From GCA-2697345 sp002697345 (GTDB taxonomy: Bacteria > Pseudomonadota > Alphaproteobacteria > Rhodobacterales > Rhodobacteraceae), in contig CALSNB010000001.1 of assembly GCA_943787605.1 (NCBI GenBank), forward strand, positions 1,550,001-1,614,000: DNA of 64,000 bases. Direction: 5' to 3'. The translations under genes were made by a program, and so were the position numbers. How positions within the stretch are numbered: the first letter of the stretch is position 1; each line of letters opens with the position of its first letter. Positions 18,499-27,609 of this stretch are shown here, piece by piece. The notes beneath the pieces were generated by a model, which worked only from the letters and a program-made list of their open reading frames with translations, was not told the DNA's origin and did not search any database.

Positions 18499-19101
18499 AT
18501 GGATAATAATAAAAAATTTAAGTTTAGTAGACGAACTTTTGTGTCAGGAACCTTTGCTATTGGACTGAGTGTGGGGTCTGGAGTTAGAGCGCAAACAATA
18601 TCTGGAACAACAGAAATAGAAGCAGATATATCACCTGTTGTGAGAAGAAATATTTCTAGTTTTCGTTCACTTGAGTGGAGGCCATATTTTAAGAATCTGA
18701 AAAAGGGTGCTATTCTTGTGGATATAACGAGTCGAGCATTACACATGTGGACGGAGAAAGAAATTTACTCATTATACCCTACTAGTGTACCTATGTCAGA
18801 TGATTTAATTAAGTATGGTAGAACTTCTGTAGTAAAGAAAGTTGTTGGGCCTACTTGGAGTCCAACACCAGAGATGAAAAAAAGAAACCCAGAGTGGCCA
18901 GATTTTGTTCCAGCGGGTCCGGATAACCCCCTCGGTACTCATGCATTGTATCTTGGCTGGAGGTATTACCGAATTCATGGAACACATGATACTCGTAAGA
19001 TTGGCCGCCGGTCGTCAAATGGGTGTATTGGTCTATATAATGAACAGATTGAAGAAGTTTTTAAGAAATCAGTTGTTGGGACACAGGTTCTAGTAATTTA
19101 A
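18499..19101 (+). CDS. L,D-transpeptidase with Tat signal
   Basis: 200 residues. The N-terminus has a twin-arginine motif (FSRRTFVSG) and a hydrophobic stretch ending at VRAQ, so export of the folded enzyme by Tat is predicted. The YkuD core is present: GPTWSPTPEMKKRNPEWP, DNPLGTHALYLGW, and the catalytic YRIHGTHDTRKIG...SSNGCIGLYN. This is the common alphaproteobacterial ErfK/YbiS/YcfS-type enzyme. It is transcribed away from the CAP lipoprotein. Confidence 0.9.
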   Translation: MDNNKKFKFSRRTFVSGTFAIGLSVGSGVRAQTISGTTEIEADISPVVRRNISSFRSLEWRPYFKNLKKGAILVDITSRALHMWTEKEIYSLYPTSVPMSDDLIKYGRTSVVKKVVGPTWSPTPEMKKRNPEWPDFVPAGPDNPLGTHALYLGWRYYRIHGTHDTRKIGRRSSNGCIGLYNEQIEEVFKKSVVGTQVLVI

Positions 19102-19218
19102 CTTTATTATTAGAAAGAGGTCGGGTTCTATAATATTGATATTAATTAAATATGATTCTAATCTGGCTTATGTTAATGTCTATTAAGTTACACTTTTTAT
19201 AATAAATTTGGGGGAAAA

Positions 19219-19389
19219 ATGAAAAAATTTACTATTGTAACTATTTTATTAATTTTAATTACTTCGTCTTCTTACGCATCTGGTTTAACTGACCCAGTAG
19301 TGAAGAGTCCAGTTGTCTCGGAGCAAGGTGATAATAAGAGTGGTGGGTTTAAAAAGTTTCTTCTTCTTCTTCTTCTTTTTGGGATTTAA
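19219..19389 (+). CDS. Small secreted or membrane-anchored protein, 56 aa
   Basis: Not assigned to a named family. A strong GGGGGAA ribosome site precedes ATG 19219. The protein has an N-terminal signal peptide (MKKFTIVTILLILITSSSYA), a short acidic/polar middle (GLTDPVVKSPVVSEQGDNK), and a C-terminal run of six leucines ending FGI. The Leu run is encoded by six CTT repeats. I have a general memory of similar short signal-peptide proteins beside rlmN in Rhodobacterales, but cannot confirm it. Confidence 0.6.
   Translation: MKKFTIVTILLILITSSSYASGLTDPVVKSPVVSEQGDNKSGGFKKFLLLLLLFGI
19360..19377 (+). repeat. (CTT)6 microsatellite coding six leucines
   Basis: Six uninterrupted CTT codons in frame in the 56-aa protein gene. 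Slippage would change the length of the C-terminal hydrophobic run without shifting the frame. Confidence 0.9.
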
Positions 19390-19443
19390 TAGGGTAGAGA
19401 TTGCAGTTTTAATTAATAAGTTTAAGTTTTATTAATATTTAAA

Positions 19444-20628
19444 TTAATTGATCCCGAGCTCTTTCTTCATAACAGCTGACGATTTTTTTTCTCGTTGTGT
19501 TGATGATTTAAGTTGGCCACAAGCAGCCATTATATCTTCTCCACGAGGTTTTCTAATAGGGGAGGCATAGCCAGCATTGTGGATAATGTCAGAGAAGGCT
19601 TTAATTCGAGCTTTGTCAGATCTCTTATAAGGAGCATTAGGCCATTCATTAAAAGGTATAAGGTTAATTTTTGCTGGGATTCCTTTAATTAAACTTATCA
19701 GGCGGCGAGCATCTGCATCACTATCATTGATATCTTTAAGCATTACATACTCAAAGGTAATTCTTTCACTATTCGAAGCCTTTGGATATTCCCTAAGGGC
19801 TTTTATTAATGTTGAAATGTTCCACCGTTTATTAATTGGAACAAGATTGTTTCGGATTTCATCTGTTGTGCCATGGAATGATACCGCTAAAAGGCAACCA
19901 ATTTCAGATGCGGTTCGAGAGATTTCGGGAACTACACCTGATGTAGATAAAGTTATACGCCTTCTGCTAAGACTGATCCCTTCTGGATCCATAGCTATTT
20001 TCATAGCATCACGGACATTTTCAAAATTATAAAGTGGTTCACCCATCCCCATCAATACTATATTAGATAAAAGTCGCGGCTTTTTTTCTTGAGTATCTGT
20101 ATTTTTTGGCCATTCATTTAAATCATCTTTGACTAGCATAACTTGGCCAATTATTTCTCCAGCAGTTAAATTCCTAACTAATTTCTGTGTTCCTGTATGA
20201 CAAAAAGAGCAGGTTAGAGTACACCCTACCTGGCTTGATATGCATAATGTACCTCTATCTTCTTCAGGAATGTAAACAACTTCGACTTCGTGGCGCCCTA
20301 TTATTCTAACTAAATATTTTCGTGTTCCATCAGAACTCTCTTGTTTTTCTATAATTTCTGGGACGTCTATTGAATAATTTTCTGCTAGACTCTGTTGAAG
20401 TGATTTTGAAAGGTTTGTCATCTCATCAAAATTTCGCACACCCCTGAAATAAATCCAATGCCAAATTTGCTTAATTCGCATATTTAGTTGTTTATCAAGA
20501 ACACCAACTAGAGTTAACTTCTCTTTTAATTCATCACGGGTTTGACCAACAAGGTTAATTTTTTTAGTTACAGCAGTGATACGAGGTATAACCTTAAAAT
20601 CATTTACAATATAATTAATATCAGACAT
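19444..20628 (-). CDS. rlmN: Dual-specificity 23S rRNA/tRNA adenine-C2 methyltransferase RlmN
   Basis: Radical-SAM enzyme that methylates A2503 of 23S rRNA and A37 of some tRNAs. The cluster motif is CTLTCSFCHTGTQ (Cx3Cx2C). MGMGEPLYNFENV, STSGVVPEI and the C-terminal RGEDIMAACGQL, with the catalytic Cys, are all present. Length is 394 residues, normal for alphaproteobacteria. ialB lies just upstream on the same strand (about 45 bp), a pairing common in the Rhodobacterales. Confidence 0.96.
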   Translation of the reverse strand: MSDINYIVNDFKVIPRITAVTKKINLVGQTRDELKEKLTLVGVLDKQLNMRIKQIWHWIYFRGVRNFDEMTNLSKSLQQSLAENYSIDVPEIIEKQESSDGTRKYLVRIIGRHEVEVVYIPEEDRGTLCISSQVGCTLTCSFCHTGTQKLVRNLTAGEIIGQVMLVKDDLNEWPKNTDTQEKKPRLLSNIVLMGMGEPLYNFENVRDAMKIAMDPEGISLSRRRITLSTSGVVPEISRTASEIGCLLAVSFHGTTDEIRNNLVPINKRWNISTLIKALREYPKASNSERITFEYVMLKDINDSDADARRLISLIKGIPAKINLIPFNEWPNAPYKRSDKARIKAFSDIIHNAGYASPIRKPRGEDIMAACGQLKSSTQREKKSSAVMKKELGIN

Positions 20629-20673
20629 CTGTCACCTTATTAAAAAATGTAACTTTTAGCTGAAAGATTATTA

Positions 20674-21228
20674 TCACTCAGGGCATCGTTTTACTGCATC
20701 TTCTAATGCTGCAGTAAAACCCATTAGTGAGATTGTATCTCTTGTTTTAGTACCTCTTTTTGAGACACCTGTTATGATCGCTGAACTTCCACGCTTCATA
20801 GCGGTTATGATTTCTGCGTCGGCCTTGGTATCTTTGGCCCATGCAAAATTACCTTCTGTAGGTACAAAAAGATCAAACTTTTTGTTATCAATATTAAAAT
20901 CAAGGACATCGTTTTTATTATAAGGGTAACCTCCTGTAAAGGACACCTCTCCCCTATTTTTTGTTCCTGCCCAAAAAGATACCCACAAGATAATCTTACC
21001 TCGGTTAACCTTAACCTTTTTTCCATCCTTTGTATTGATGGATTTCTTTGGAACACTTGCAAGCCAGCATTGCTTGGGGTTATCTGTGGCATACACACTC
21101 CAGTCGGATTTAGTAAATAGTGGATCTGCCAAAGGATCAGTATTTGATGATTGGCTAAAACTTTCCAGAGGATATGTCACTAGCATAGCAACTATAACCA
21201 GTTTTAATATATTTTGAAAAATGCTCAT
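20674..21228 (-). CDS. ialB: Invasion-associated locus B (IalB) family protein
   Basis: 184 residues: a signal peptide (MSIFQNILKLVIVAMLVTYP) followed by the IalB fold, recognised from SDWSVYATDNPKQCWLAS, ILWVSFWAGTKNRGEVSFTGGYP and a C-terminal DTISLMGFTAALEDAVKRC. The conserved Cys pair near both ends is present. Despite the name, the family is widespread in free-living alphaproteobacteria and its periplasmic role is unknown. It is probably co-transcribed with rlmN. Confidence 0.87.
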   Translation of the reverse strand: MSIFQNILKLVIVAMLVTYPLESFSQSSNTDPLADPLFTKSDWSVYATDNPKQCWLASVPKKSINTKDGKKVKVNRGKIILWVSFWAGTKNRGEVSFTGGYPYNKNDVLDFNIDNKKFDLFVPTEGNFAWAKDTKADAEIITAMKRGSSAIITGVSKRGTKTRDTISLMGFTAALEDAVKRCPE

Positions 21229-21388
21229 TTTTATGATCCAGTTTCTTTCGATTATCCATTTACTTTTACATTTTACACAGTCAAAAGTTTTATAAAAAAA
21301 ATACGACGTATAAGATTACTCGATCATAACCAGATTGTGCATTTTAATAAAGATGCAATAATCAAAATTTTAGGATTTTAGGAGAACT

Positions 21389-22387
21389 ATGAATATGCCT
21401 ATAAAAATGGTTGAAATATGGAGGGGAGATTTTTTAGAATCTTACCATACAGGACATGCAGTAATATGTGACAGTAATGGTAACATTATTGAATCTTGGG
21501 GGGATCCTGATCACATAATATTGCCACGATCGTCTTCTAAAATCCTTCAGGCTCTTCCTTTAGTTGAAAGTGGTGCGGCTGACGTATTTGGTTTAACCAG
21601 TGAACATTTAGCTCTCTCATGTGCATCTCATCAAGGAGCTTTAATTCATACCAGCCGTGTTAGAAAATGGTTGTTAGCTTTGAATATCGATGATGATTCA
21701 TTTAGATGTGGTGTGCAAAGTCCAAGTGATAAAAGTGCTAAAACAGAATTAATACTACTAGATCAAAAACCCTGTCAGTATCATAATAACTGCTCAGGTA
21801 AGCATAGTGGTTTTTTGACATTAAGTCGCCATTTAGGAGCTGGCTCTGAATATATTGACCCCGCACACCCTGTTCAAATTTTAGCTAAAGAGGCTTTTCA
21901 GTCTATGACGGAAACCTCAGACCTTGGTTATGCAATAGATGGATGCTCTGCTCCAAATTTTGCTACTACAGTTCACGGTCTTTCTAGAGCAATGTCAAAG
22001 ATGGCAAACCCAAAACTAAGCACAGTGAGGGGTAAAGCTGCGGTTAGGTTAGTTAATGCTATGACTAAACATCCAGATCTAGTAGCTGGGGAAGGACGAG
22101 CATGCACAGAGTTAATGACAGCTATGGATGGAAAGGTTGCTGTTAAGACGGGTGCTGAAGGAGTTTTTATTGCTATATTACCTGAAAAAGGTATTGGAAT
22201 TTCATTGAAAATTACAGATGGAAGTACTAGGGCTGCAGAATCTGCTATTACGGGTTTATTGGTAAAATATGGTGCGCTTGATGTTAAACACCCAATTGCT
22301 CAAAAACACTTAAATGGACCTATAATGAATTGGAGAGGTGTTACGACAGGAGCAATAAAGTTAAATGAAAGTTTTATTTCCATTTAA
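21389..22387 (+). CDS. L-asparaginase II, Rhizobium etli type
   Basis: 332-residue member of the COG4448 asparaginase family, unrelated in fold to the classical amyloid-type enzymes. Signatures are PRSSSKILQALPLVESGAA, LALSCASHQGA, NNCSGKHSGFL, YAIDGCSAPNF and AVKTGAEGVF. The SSK and GxxCSGKHS motifs contain the proposed catalytic Ser/Lys and metal-binding Cys/His/Lys. It would hydrolyse asparagine to aspartate and ammonia in the cytoplasm. An AGGAGAA ribosome site lies just before the first ATG, and a second ATG two codons on is possible. It converges on the thiolase gene with 3 bp between. Confidence 0.9.
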   Translation: MNMPIKMVEIWRGDFLESYHTGHAVICDSNGNIIESWGDPDHIILPRSSSKILQALPLVESGAADVFGLTSEHLALSCASHQGALIHTSRVRKWLLALNIDDDSFRCGVQSPSDKSAKTELILLDQKPCQYHNNCSGKHSGFLTLSRHLGAGSEYIDPAHPVQILAKEAFQSMTETSDLGYAIDGCSAPNFATTVHGLSRAMSKMANPKLSTVRGKAAVRLVNAMTKHPDLVAGEGRACTELMTAMDGKVAVKTGAEGVFIAILPEKGIGISLKITDGSTRAAESAITGLLVKYGALDVKHPIAQKHLNGPIMNWRGVTTGAIKLNESFISI

Positions 22388-22390
22388 TTA

Positions 22391-23569
22391 CTAAGACATT
22401 CTTTCTATTGCTAGTGCAATTCCTTGGCCTCCACCAATACACATTGTGATTAATGCCTTATAGCCGTTGGTTCTTTCCAGTTCATATAAAGCTTTTATAG
22501 CAATTATAGCGCCAGTGGCTCCAATTGGATGCCCTAAGGCAATGGCTCCACCATTTGGATTTACTTTTTGGGGATCTAGTTTAAGACCCTTATTAACAGC
22601 TAAAGCTTGTGAGGCAAAAGCTTCATTTGATTCGATCACGTCAAAGTCAGAAATTGAAAGGCCTGTTTTTTTAAGTAAATTATGAACGGCGGGCACTGGT
22701 CCTATTCCCATAACCTCTGGTCTAACCCCGGCGTGTGCATAACCAAGAATTCTTGCTTTTGGTGTTAGACCTGCAGAATTAGCAGCTTCTTCAGTAGCCA
22801 AAACCAATGCTCCGGCACCATCATTTAACCCAGATGCATTTCCCGGAGTAACGGAACCATTTTTTTGGAATGCAGGTTTAAGGTTAGACAAAGATTCTAG
22901 ACTTGAGAGTTTTGGGTGCTCATCAATTTTAAATTCAATGTTTTCTCTTTTATGTTTTACTTCTATAGGAATAATTTGTTTTTCAAAATAACCAGAATTT
23001 ATGGCAATCTCGGCACGCCTTTGACTTTCTAGAGCAAAACTATCTTGAGAGTTACGTGAAATATTATGTTCTTGCGCAACATTCTCTGCGGTAACTCCCA
23101 TGTGGCCTGTTCCAAATGGGCATTGAAGTGCAGCAAGCAGCATGTCCTGAGCTAATGTATCACCCATTTTCTGTCCCCACCTGCTATTTTGTAATACATA
23201 TGGCGCCTGACTCATGCTTTCCGAACCACCGGCTACTCCAAAATGTGCGTCTCCTAATAGCAGAGATTGAGTAATTGAAACTATGGCCTGAAGACCTGAA
23301 CCGCACAACCTATTTACATTCATAGCAGGGGTACTGTCTGAGATTCCAGCATTAATGGAGGCTACCCTGGAGAGGTAAGCATCCCTAGACTCTGTATTAA
23401 TTACATGACCAATTGCAACATGACCAATTTGTTCTCCTGCAACCCCAGCTCTTTTTAAAGAGGCCTGTATTGTTGCTGTACTCATATCTATTGGTGACAC
23501 TTTAGAAAGAGATCCACCAAAACTACCTATTGCAGTTCTAGCACCACTGAGAATAACAACATTAGTCAT
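22391..23569 (-). CDS. Acetyl-CoA C-acyltransferase (BktB/PhaA-like thiolase)
   Basis: 392-residue biosynthetic-type thiolase. The acylated Cys is in NRLCGSGLQAI, the HxxG motif is GHPIGATGA, and the second catalytic Cys is in TMCIGGGQG. HVINTESRDAYLSRVASINAG resembles BktB beta-ketothiolases, which accept chains longer than acetoacetyl-CoA. It may serve beta-oxidation or polyhydroxyalkanoate precursor supply, but no pha genes are in the window. It stands alone on this strand. Confidence 0.92.
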   Translation of the reverse strand: MTNVVILSGARTAIGSFGGSLSKVSPIDMSTATIQASLKRAGVAGEQIGHVAIGHVINTESRDAYLSRVASINAGISDSTPAMNVNRLCGSGLQAIVSITQSLLLGDAHFGVAGGSESMSQAPYVLQNSRWGQKMGDTLAQDMLLAALQCPFGTGHMGVTAENVAQEHNISRNSQDSFALESQRRAEIAINSGYFEKQIIPIEVKHKRENIEFKIDEHPKLSSLESLSNLKPAFQKNGSVTPGNASGLNDGAGALVLATEEAANSAGLTPKARILGYAHAGVRPEVMGIGPVPAVHNLLKKTGLSISDFDVIESNEAFASQALAVNKGLKLDPQKVNPNGGAIALGHPIGATGAIIAIKALYELERTNGYKALITMCIGGGQGIALAIERMS

Positions 23570-23749
23570 GATACATACCTTAAAATAATTAAAATTTTTA
23601 CTAGTATAAGAGCGTATATTTTCTATATCTGAAGCACAAGGTTTTGGTGTGATTAACTATAATAAATCAATACACCTAGGAATTATCTATAACTAAAATC
23701 TTGAAGTTTAGGTGACTAATAAATTTGGATTAACTGAGCAAAATAAAGC

Positions 23750-25345
23750 CTAGTTAACGATAAAGCTTAAAGGTTGAACTTGCTGGAAAAGCAACGTCTC
23801 TTTAAGGCTTTTTACAACTAGATCTGTTGCAGCGACATCAATAGAAAGTAGTGCGATAGCTTCTCCACCAACACTTTCCCGACCTAGAGTAAAGTTTGCA
23901 ACATTTATGTTATTGTCCCCGAGCGTTTTACCCAATACCCCAATTATTCCTGGCACGTCTTTATTCGTTGTATAAATCATATGGGTACTTATTTCAGAAT
24001 CTATATTAATGCCCTTAATTCGAATAAATCGAGGTTTACCATCTGAAAAAACGGTTCCAGCGATAGATTTTTGACGCGTTTTTGTAATAACTTTCACTTT
24101 AATGTAACCATCGAAGGCCCCAGACTTATCTTGGGTTGTCGTACTAATATTAATTCCACGCTCTTTGGCTATAATAGGTGCAGAAACCATATTAATTTGT
24201 GTATTATTGACCCTCATAATCCCTGAAATCGCAGCACAATTAAGTGCGTCTAAATTCATTTTAGCTAGAGATCCATTATATGTGATTTCTATTTTAGAAA
24301 GTGGTTCTACCGTCATTTGCCCTATAAAAGCCCCTAGACATTCTGCAAGTTTTAACCAAGGCCGCATAATAATCGCTTCCTCAGCAGTAACAGAAGGCAT
24401 GTTAAGAGCATTGGAGACTGCGCCTCTTAGTAAATATTCGGACATTTGCTCAGCTACTTGAATTGCAACATTTTCTTGAGCTTCAGTAGTCGCAGCCCCT
24501 AAGTGAGGAGTAACCACTACATTTTCTATATTAAAAAGGGGACTGTTAATAGCAGGCTCAGTAGAAAATACGTCAAACGCAGCACCAGCAACACGTTTTT
24601 CTTTTAAGGCAAACGCAAGGGCTTCTTCATCAACTAGCCCACCTCTCGCACAGTTTATTATATGAACACTTGGCTTTAATTTTTTTATGGCATTAAAATC
24701 AATTATATTTTTTGTCTGATCAGTTAAGGGCACATGCAAAGTAATAAAATCTGATTTATATAGTAGTTCTGCTAATTCAACTTTAGTTACACCAATTTTT
24801 TGTGCACGTTCCTCTGACAAGAATGGATCATAAGCTAAAACCTTCATTTTTAATCCTAACGCACGATCGCAGACAATAGAGCCTATATTACCTGCGCCGA
24901 TTACGCCTAAAATTTTTGACGTTAACTCAACACCCATAAACCTTGATTTTTCCCATTTGCCACTATGTGTTGATGTATTTGCTTCAGGAATTTGTCTGGC
25001 AACAGCCATCATCATAGAGATTGTATGCTCAGCGGCCGTTATAGAGTTTCCGAAGGGGGTATTCATTACAATGATACCTTTTTTTGATGCAGCTGTAATG
25101 TCAACGTTGTCAACACCAATACCTGCCCTCCCAATAACCTTAAGTTTAACCGCTTGCTTAATAATTTTCTCAGTAACTTTGGTTGCAGACCTTATGGCCA
25201 ATCCATCGTAGTCTGCGATTATTCGAAGTAGACCTTCTTTGTCTTTACCTATCCCAGGTCTAAAATCTACCTCCAACCCTTTGTCACGAAAGATCTGCAC
25301 AGCTTTTTCAGATAATTTGTCAGAGACGAGGACCTTCGGTTTCAT
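23750..25345 (-). CDS. serA: D-3-phosphoglycerate dehydrogenase, long ACT form
   Basis: First step of phosphorylated serine synthesis, oxidising 3-phosphoglycerate with NAD. At 531 residues it is the long form: catalytic and Rossmann domains (VIGAGNIGSIVCDRA, NCARGGLVDEEAL, TPHLGAATTEAQ), an intervening domain (about 320-450), and a C-terminal ACT domain (DVPGIIGVLGKTLGDNNINVA) that usually binds serine for feedback. It lies 75 bp downstream of serC on the same strand and is presumably under the same leader. Confidence 0.96.
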   Translation of the reverse strand: MKPKVLVSDKLSEKAVQIFRDKGLEVDFRPGIGKDKEGLLRIIADYDGLAIRSATKVTEKIIKQAVKLKVIGRAGIGVDNVDITAASKKGIIVMNTPFGNSITAAEHTISMMMAVARQIPEANTSTHSGKWEKSRFMGVELTSKILGVIGAGNIGSIVCDRALGLKMKVLAYDPFLSEERAQKIGVTKVELAELLYKSDFITLHVPLTDQTKNIIDFNAIKKLKPSVHIINCARGGLVDEEALAFALKEKRVAGAAFDVFSTEPAINSPLFNIENVVVTPHLGAATTEAQENVAIQVAEQMSEYLLRGAVSNALNMPSVTAEEAIIMRPWLKLAECLGAFIGQMTVEPLSKIEITYNGSLAKMNLDALNCAAISGIMRVNNTQINMVSAPIIAKERGINISTTTQDKSGAFDGYIKVKVITKTRQKSIAGTVFSDGKPRFIRIKGINIDSEISTHMIYTTNKDVPGIIGVLGKTLGDNNINVANFTLGRESVGGEAIALLSIDVAATDLVVKSLKETLLFQQVQPLSFIVN

Positions 25346-25420
25346 TTGTTTATCCTTCTATTATTTGTATCTCTTGATAATACTTAGATGATACTGATTT
25401 ACACATGGAGCTGTTATTTT

Positions 25421-26572
25421 TTAAAGATTACCCTGGCTTATAATCTCTGTTGTAAAAGCCCAGAGAATCCACGGCATTAATGCTTTTATATCGGAGACTT
25501 CAACAGTTGGGCCACACCAGATTCTAAGGCCGGGTGGGGCATCTCTGTGAGAGCCAACATCGAAGGCAACTTTTTCGTTTTCGAGCCTTTTGACCACTGA
25601 TTTTATAAATGCTTTAGGGTCTTTAATTCTTGGGTCGTTAACCTCAAGACAAACGCTTGTAATTGACCTAACTCCCGGGTCTTTAGCTAAAAAACTTAAC
25701 CAGGGTGTATTATTAACATATTGAGTCACTGCCGCTGCATTTTTTTTAGTCCTATCTATTAAAGAATCAAGCCCACCGATGGAGTCTGCCCACTTTAAAG
25801 AAAATAAGTAATCTTCAACACAAAGCATTGAAGGTGTATTTATAGTTTCACCAGAAAATATACCGTTAATTAAATTATTCTCTTTTGTAAGGCGAAATAT
25901 TTTTGGTAAGGGCCAAGAAGGTTTGTATGTTTCTAGTCTTTTAACTGCTCGGGGGGACAATACTATTACTCCATGTGCGCCCTCCCCGCCAAGGGATTTT
26001 TGCCAGCTAAAAGTTGTCGCATCTAATAGATCCCATGGTAAATTCATTGAAAATGCAGCAGAGGTCGCATCACATAAAGTAAGACCGTCACGATTTTTTG
26101 GTATAATTTCCTTTTCACCAACCATTACACCAGATGTTGTGCCATTCCATGTAAAGCAAACGTCATTATTAAAATCAACAGAAGAAAAATCCACAATCTC
26201 TCCGTAGTCAGCTTTTTTAATAGTAGCATCTATTTTTAATTGATTAACTGTATCAGAGGCCCAAGTATTCCCAAAATTTTCCCAAGCTAACATTTCTACA
26301 TGTCGTTGCCCTAAAAGGTTCCACATTGCCATTTCAAATGCGCCAGTATTAGATGCTGGTACAATACCAACTAAGTAAGACTCAGGAATTTTTAAAATCT
26401 GCTTAGTCTTATCGATTGCTTTTTTTAATTTTGATTTGCCAACTATAGATCTATGAGATCTACCTAAAGCCTCTTGCCCTAGAGCTCCTAAATCCCAAGC
26501 TGGTGGTTTAGAGCACGGTCCCGACGAAAAACGTGGGTTGGCCGGTCGAACGACCGGTTTACTTATTACCAT
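25421..26572 (-). CDS. serC: Phosphoserine aminotransferase
   Basis: PLP enzyme converting 3-phosphohydroxypyruvate to phosphoserine. FSSGPCSKPPAW and LGRSHRS are the N-terminal signatures of the alphaproteobacterial class. The PLP lysine is in TTFSWQKSLGGEGAHG. The start is ATG 26572 (MVISKPVVRPANPRF) with GAGGG 7 bp upstream. The frame also opens at TTG 26626, but those 18 codons are the structured leader. About 383 residues long. First gene of serC-serA. Confidence 0.95.
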   Translation of the reverse strand: MVISKPVVRPANPRFSSGPCSKPPAWDLGALGQEALGRSHRSIVGKSKLKKAIDKTKQILKIPESYLVGIVPASNTGAFEMAMWNLLGQRHVEMLAWENFGNTWASDTVNQLKIDATIKKADYGEIVDFSSVDFNNDVCFTWNGTTSGVMVGEKEIIPKNRDGLTLCDATSAAFSMNLPWDLLDATTFSWQKSLGGEGAHGVIVLSPRAVKRLETYKPSWPLPKIFRLTKENNLINGIFSGETINTPSMLCVEDYLFSLKWADSIGGLDSLIDRTKKNAAAVTQYVNNTPWLSFLAKDPGVRSITSVCLEVNDPRIKDPKAFIKSVVKRLENEKVAFDVGSHRDAPPGLRIWCGPTVEVSDIKALMPWILWAFTTEIISQGNL

Positions 26573-26625
26573 TATATTACCCTCACAGATATCTGCCTCT
26601 CGTTGGGGAGAGGTGTCCCAACACA
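26573..26625 (-). ncRNA. serC leader RNA element (two hairpins with complementary loops)
   Basis: On the minus strand, GTGT-TGGG-ACAC (26624-26613) is followed at once by CCTCTC-CCCAAC-GAGAGG (26613-26596), then by a small CAGAT/ATCTG palindrome. The loops can pair (TTGGG with CCCAA), giving a pseudoknot or kissing fold. CCTC could instead mask the GAGG ribosome site. The position directly before serC in an alphaproteobacterium matches the published serC motif. The match to its consensus is from memory only. Confidence 0.6.
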
Positions 26626-26628
26626 AGC

Positions 26629-26655
26629 AATATATATGGTGAGAGTATTTGACAA
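26629..26655 (-). promoter_or_regulatory. Candidate serC promoter
   Basis: On the minus strand TTGTCA (26655-26650) and TATATT (26634-26629) are 15 bp apart. Transcription would begin almost exactly at the first leader hairpin. The spacing is short, so this is tentative. Confidence 0.35.
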
Positions 26656-26677
26656 CATAAAAATAAGGTATAGTGGG

Positions 26678-26686
26678 TGGTATAAT
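26678..26686 (+). promoter_or_regulatory. Extended -10 promoter of serB
   Basis: TGGTATAAT matches the extended -10 form (TGnTATAAT) and lies 32 bp before the serB ATG. No good -35 at 17 bp is seen, which is usual for extended -10 promoters. Confidence 0.45.
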
Positions 26687-26718
26687 TTCTTAGTACTCAA
26701 GATTAATATGGTAAAAAA

Positions 26719-27597
26719 ATGTATATTGTTAGTATAATTTCTAATCCAAATGTTTCTCTTTTAGATCTAGGGGTTATCAAAAAGATTTTGAGCTCTTTTG
26801 AAACTTGTAAAAATTTTAAGTGGCTAATGCCTAAGGTCGCCGCAGAATTTGAGATACCTGCAATTCCAGTTTATTTTGAAGAAGTTTGGAAGGAATATCA
26901 AACCAAAGAAATTGACCTAACTGTTCAACGTAGTTTTGGAAGAAAAAAGAAAGTACTGGTTGCTGATATGGATAGTACTATGATTCATCAAGAGTGTATC
27001 AATGAACTTGCTTTTGTGTATGAAGTTGGTGATGAAGTTAGTGATATAACACAAAAATCAATGAACGGTGATATTGATTTTGAAAATGCTTTAAGGCAGC
27101 GCGTAGCTCTTTTGAAAGGTATGAAAAAAGGGGCTGTAGAAGCAGTTTTAAAGAATAGGATTTCGTTAGTACCGGGAGGAAAGTCTCTAGTAAATACAAT
27201 GAGACATAGTGGTTGTTATACAGCATTAGTCTCAGGTGGCTTTACATTATTTGCAAACTTTATTGGGTGTAAGTTGGGGTTTAATGAGGTTAGAGCAAAT
27301 GAGTTACTTTTTGAAAATGAAGTTTTAAATGGGTTGGTAAGGGAGCCAATTTTAGGAAAATCTTCAAAACTTACTGCTCTTATTGAGATTAGTAGGCTCT
27401 TGGGTGTGAACAAAACTGAATGTATCGCAGTTGGTGATGGGGCAAATGATATAACAATGCTTAGTGCTGCTGGAGTTGGCGTAGCCTTTCACGCCAAGCC
27501 AATAGTTCAGGAAGTTGCAGATGTTAAAATTAACTTTGGAGACTTAACCTCTTTATTATTTTTGCAAGGCTATACAGTTGATGAGTTTTATTCTTAG
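26719..27597 (+). CDS. serB: Phosphoserine phosphatase
   Basis: HAD-superfamily enzyme for the last step of serine synthesis. The nucleophile motif is VADMDSTMIHQECINELA, motif II is LVSGGFT, and motif III/IV is VGDGANDITML. A short N-terminal region (about 80 residues) replaces the full ACT domain of some homologues. Length is 292 residues. It is divergent from serC with a 146 bp control region, so all three serine genes are grouped here. Confidence 0.95.
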   Translation: MYIVSIISNPNVSLLDLGVIKKILSSFETCKNFKWLMPKVAAEFEIPAIPVYFEEVWKEYQTKEIDLTVQRSFGRKKKVLVADMDSTMIHQECINELAFVYEVGDEVSDITQKSMNGDIDFENALRQRVALLKGMKKGAVEAVLKNRISLVPGGKSLVNTMRHSGCYTALVSGGFTLFANFIGCKLGFNEVRANELLFENEVLNGLVREPILGKSSKLTALIEISRLLGVNKTECIAVGDGANDITMLSAAGVGVAFHAKPIVQEVADVKINFGDLTSLLFLQGYTVDEFYS

Positions 27598-27609
27598 CCT
27601 ACAGTTTTT

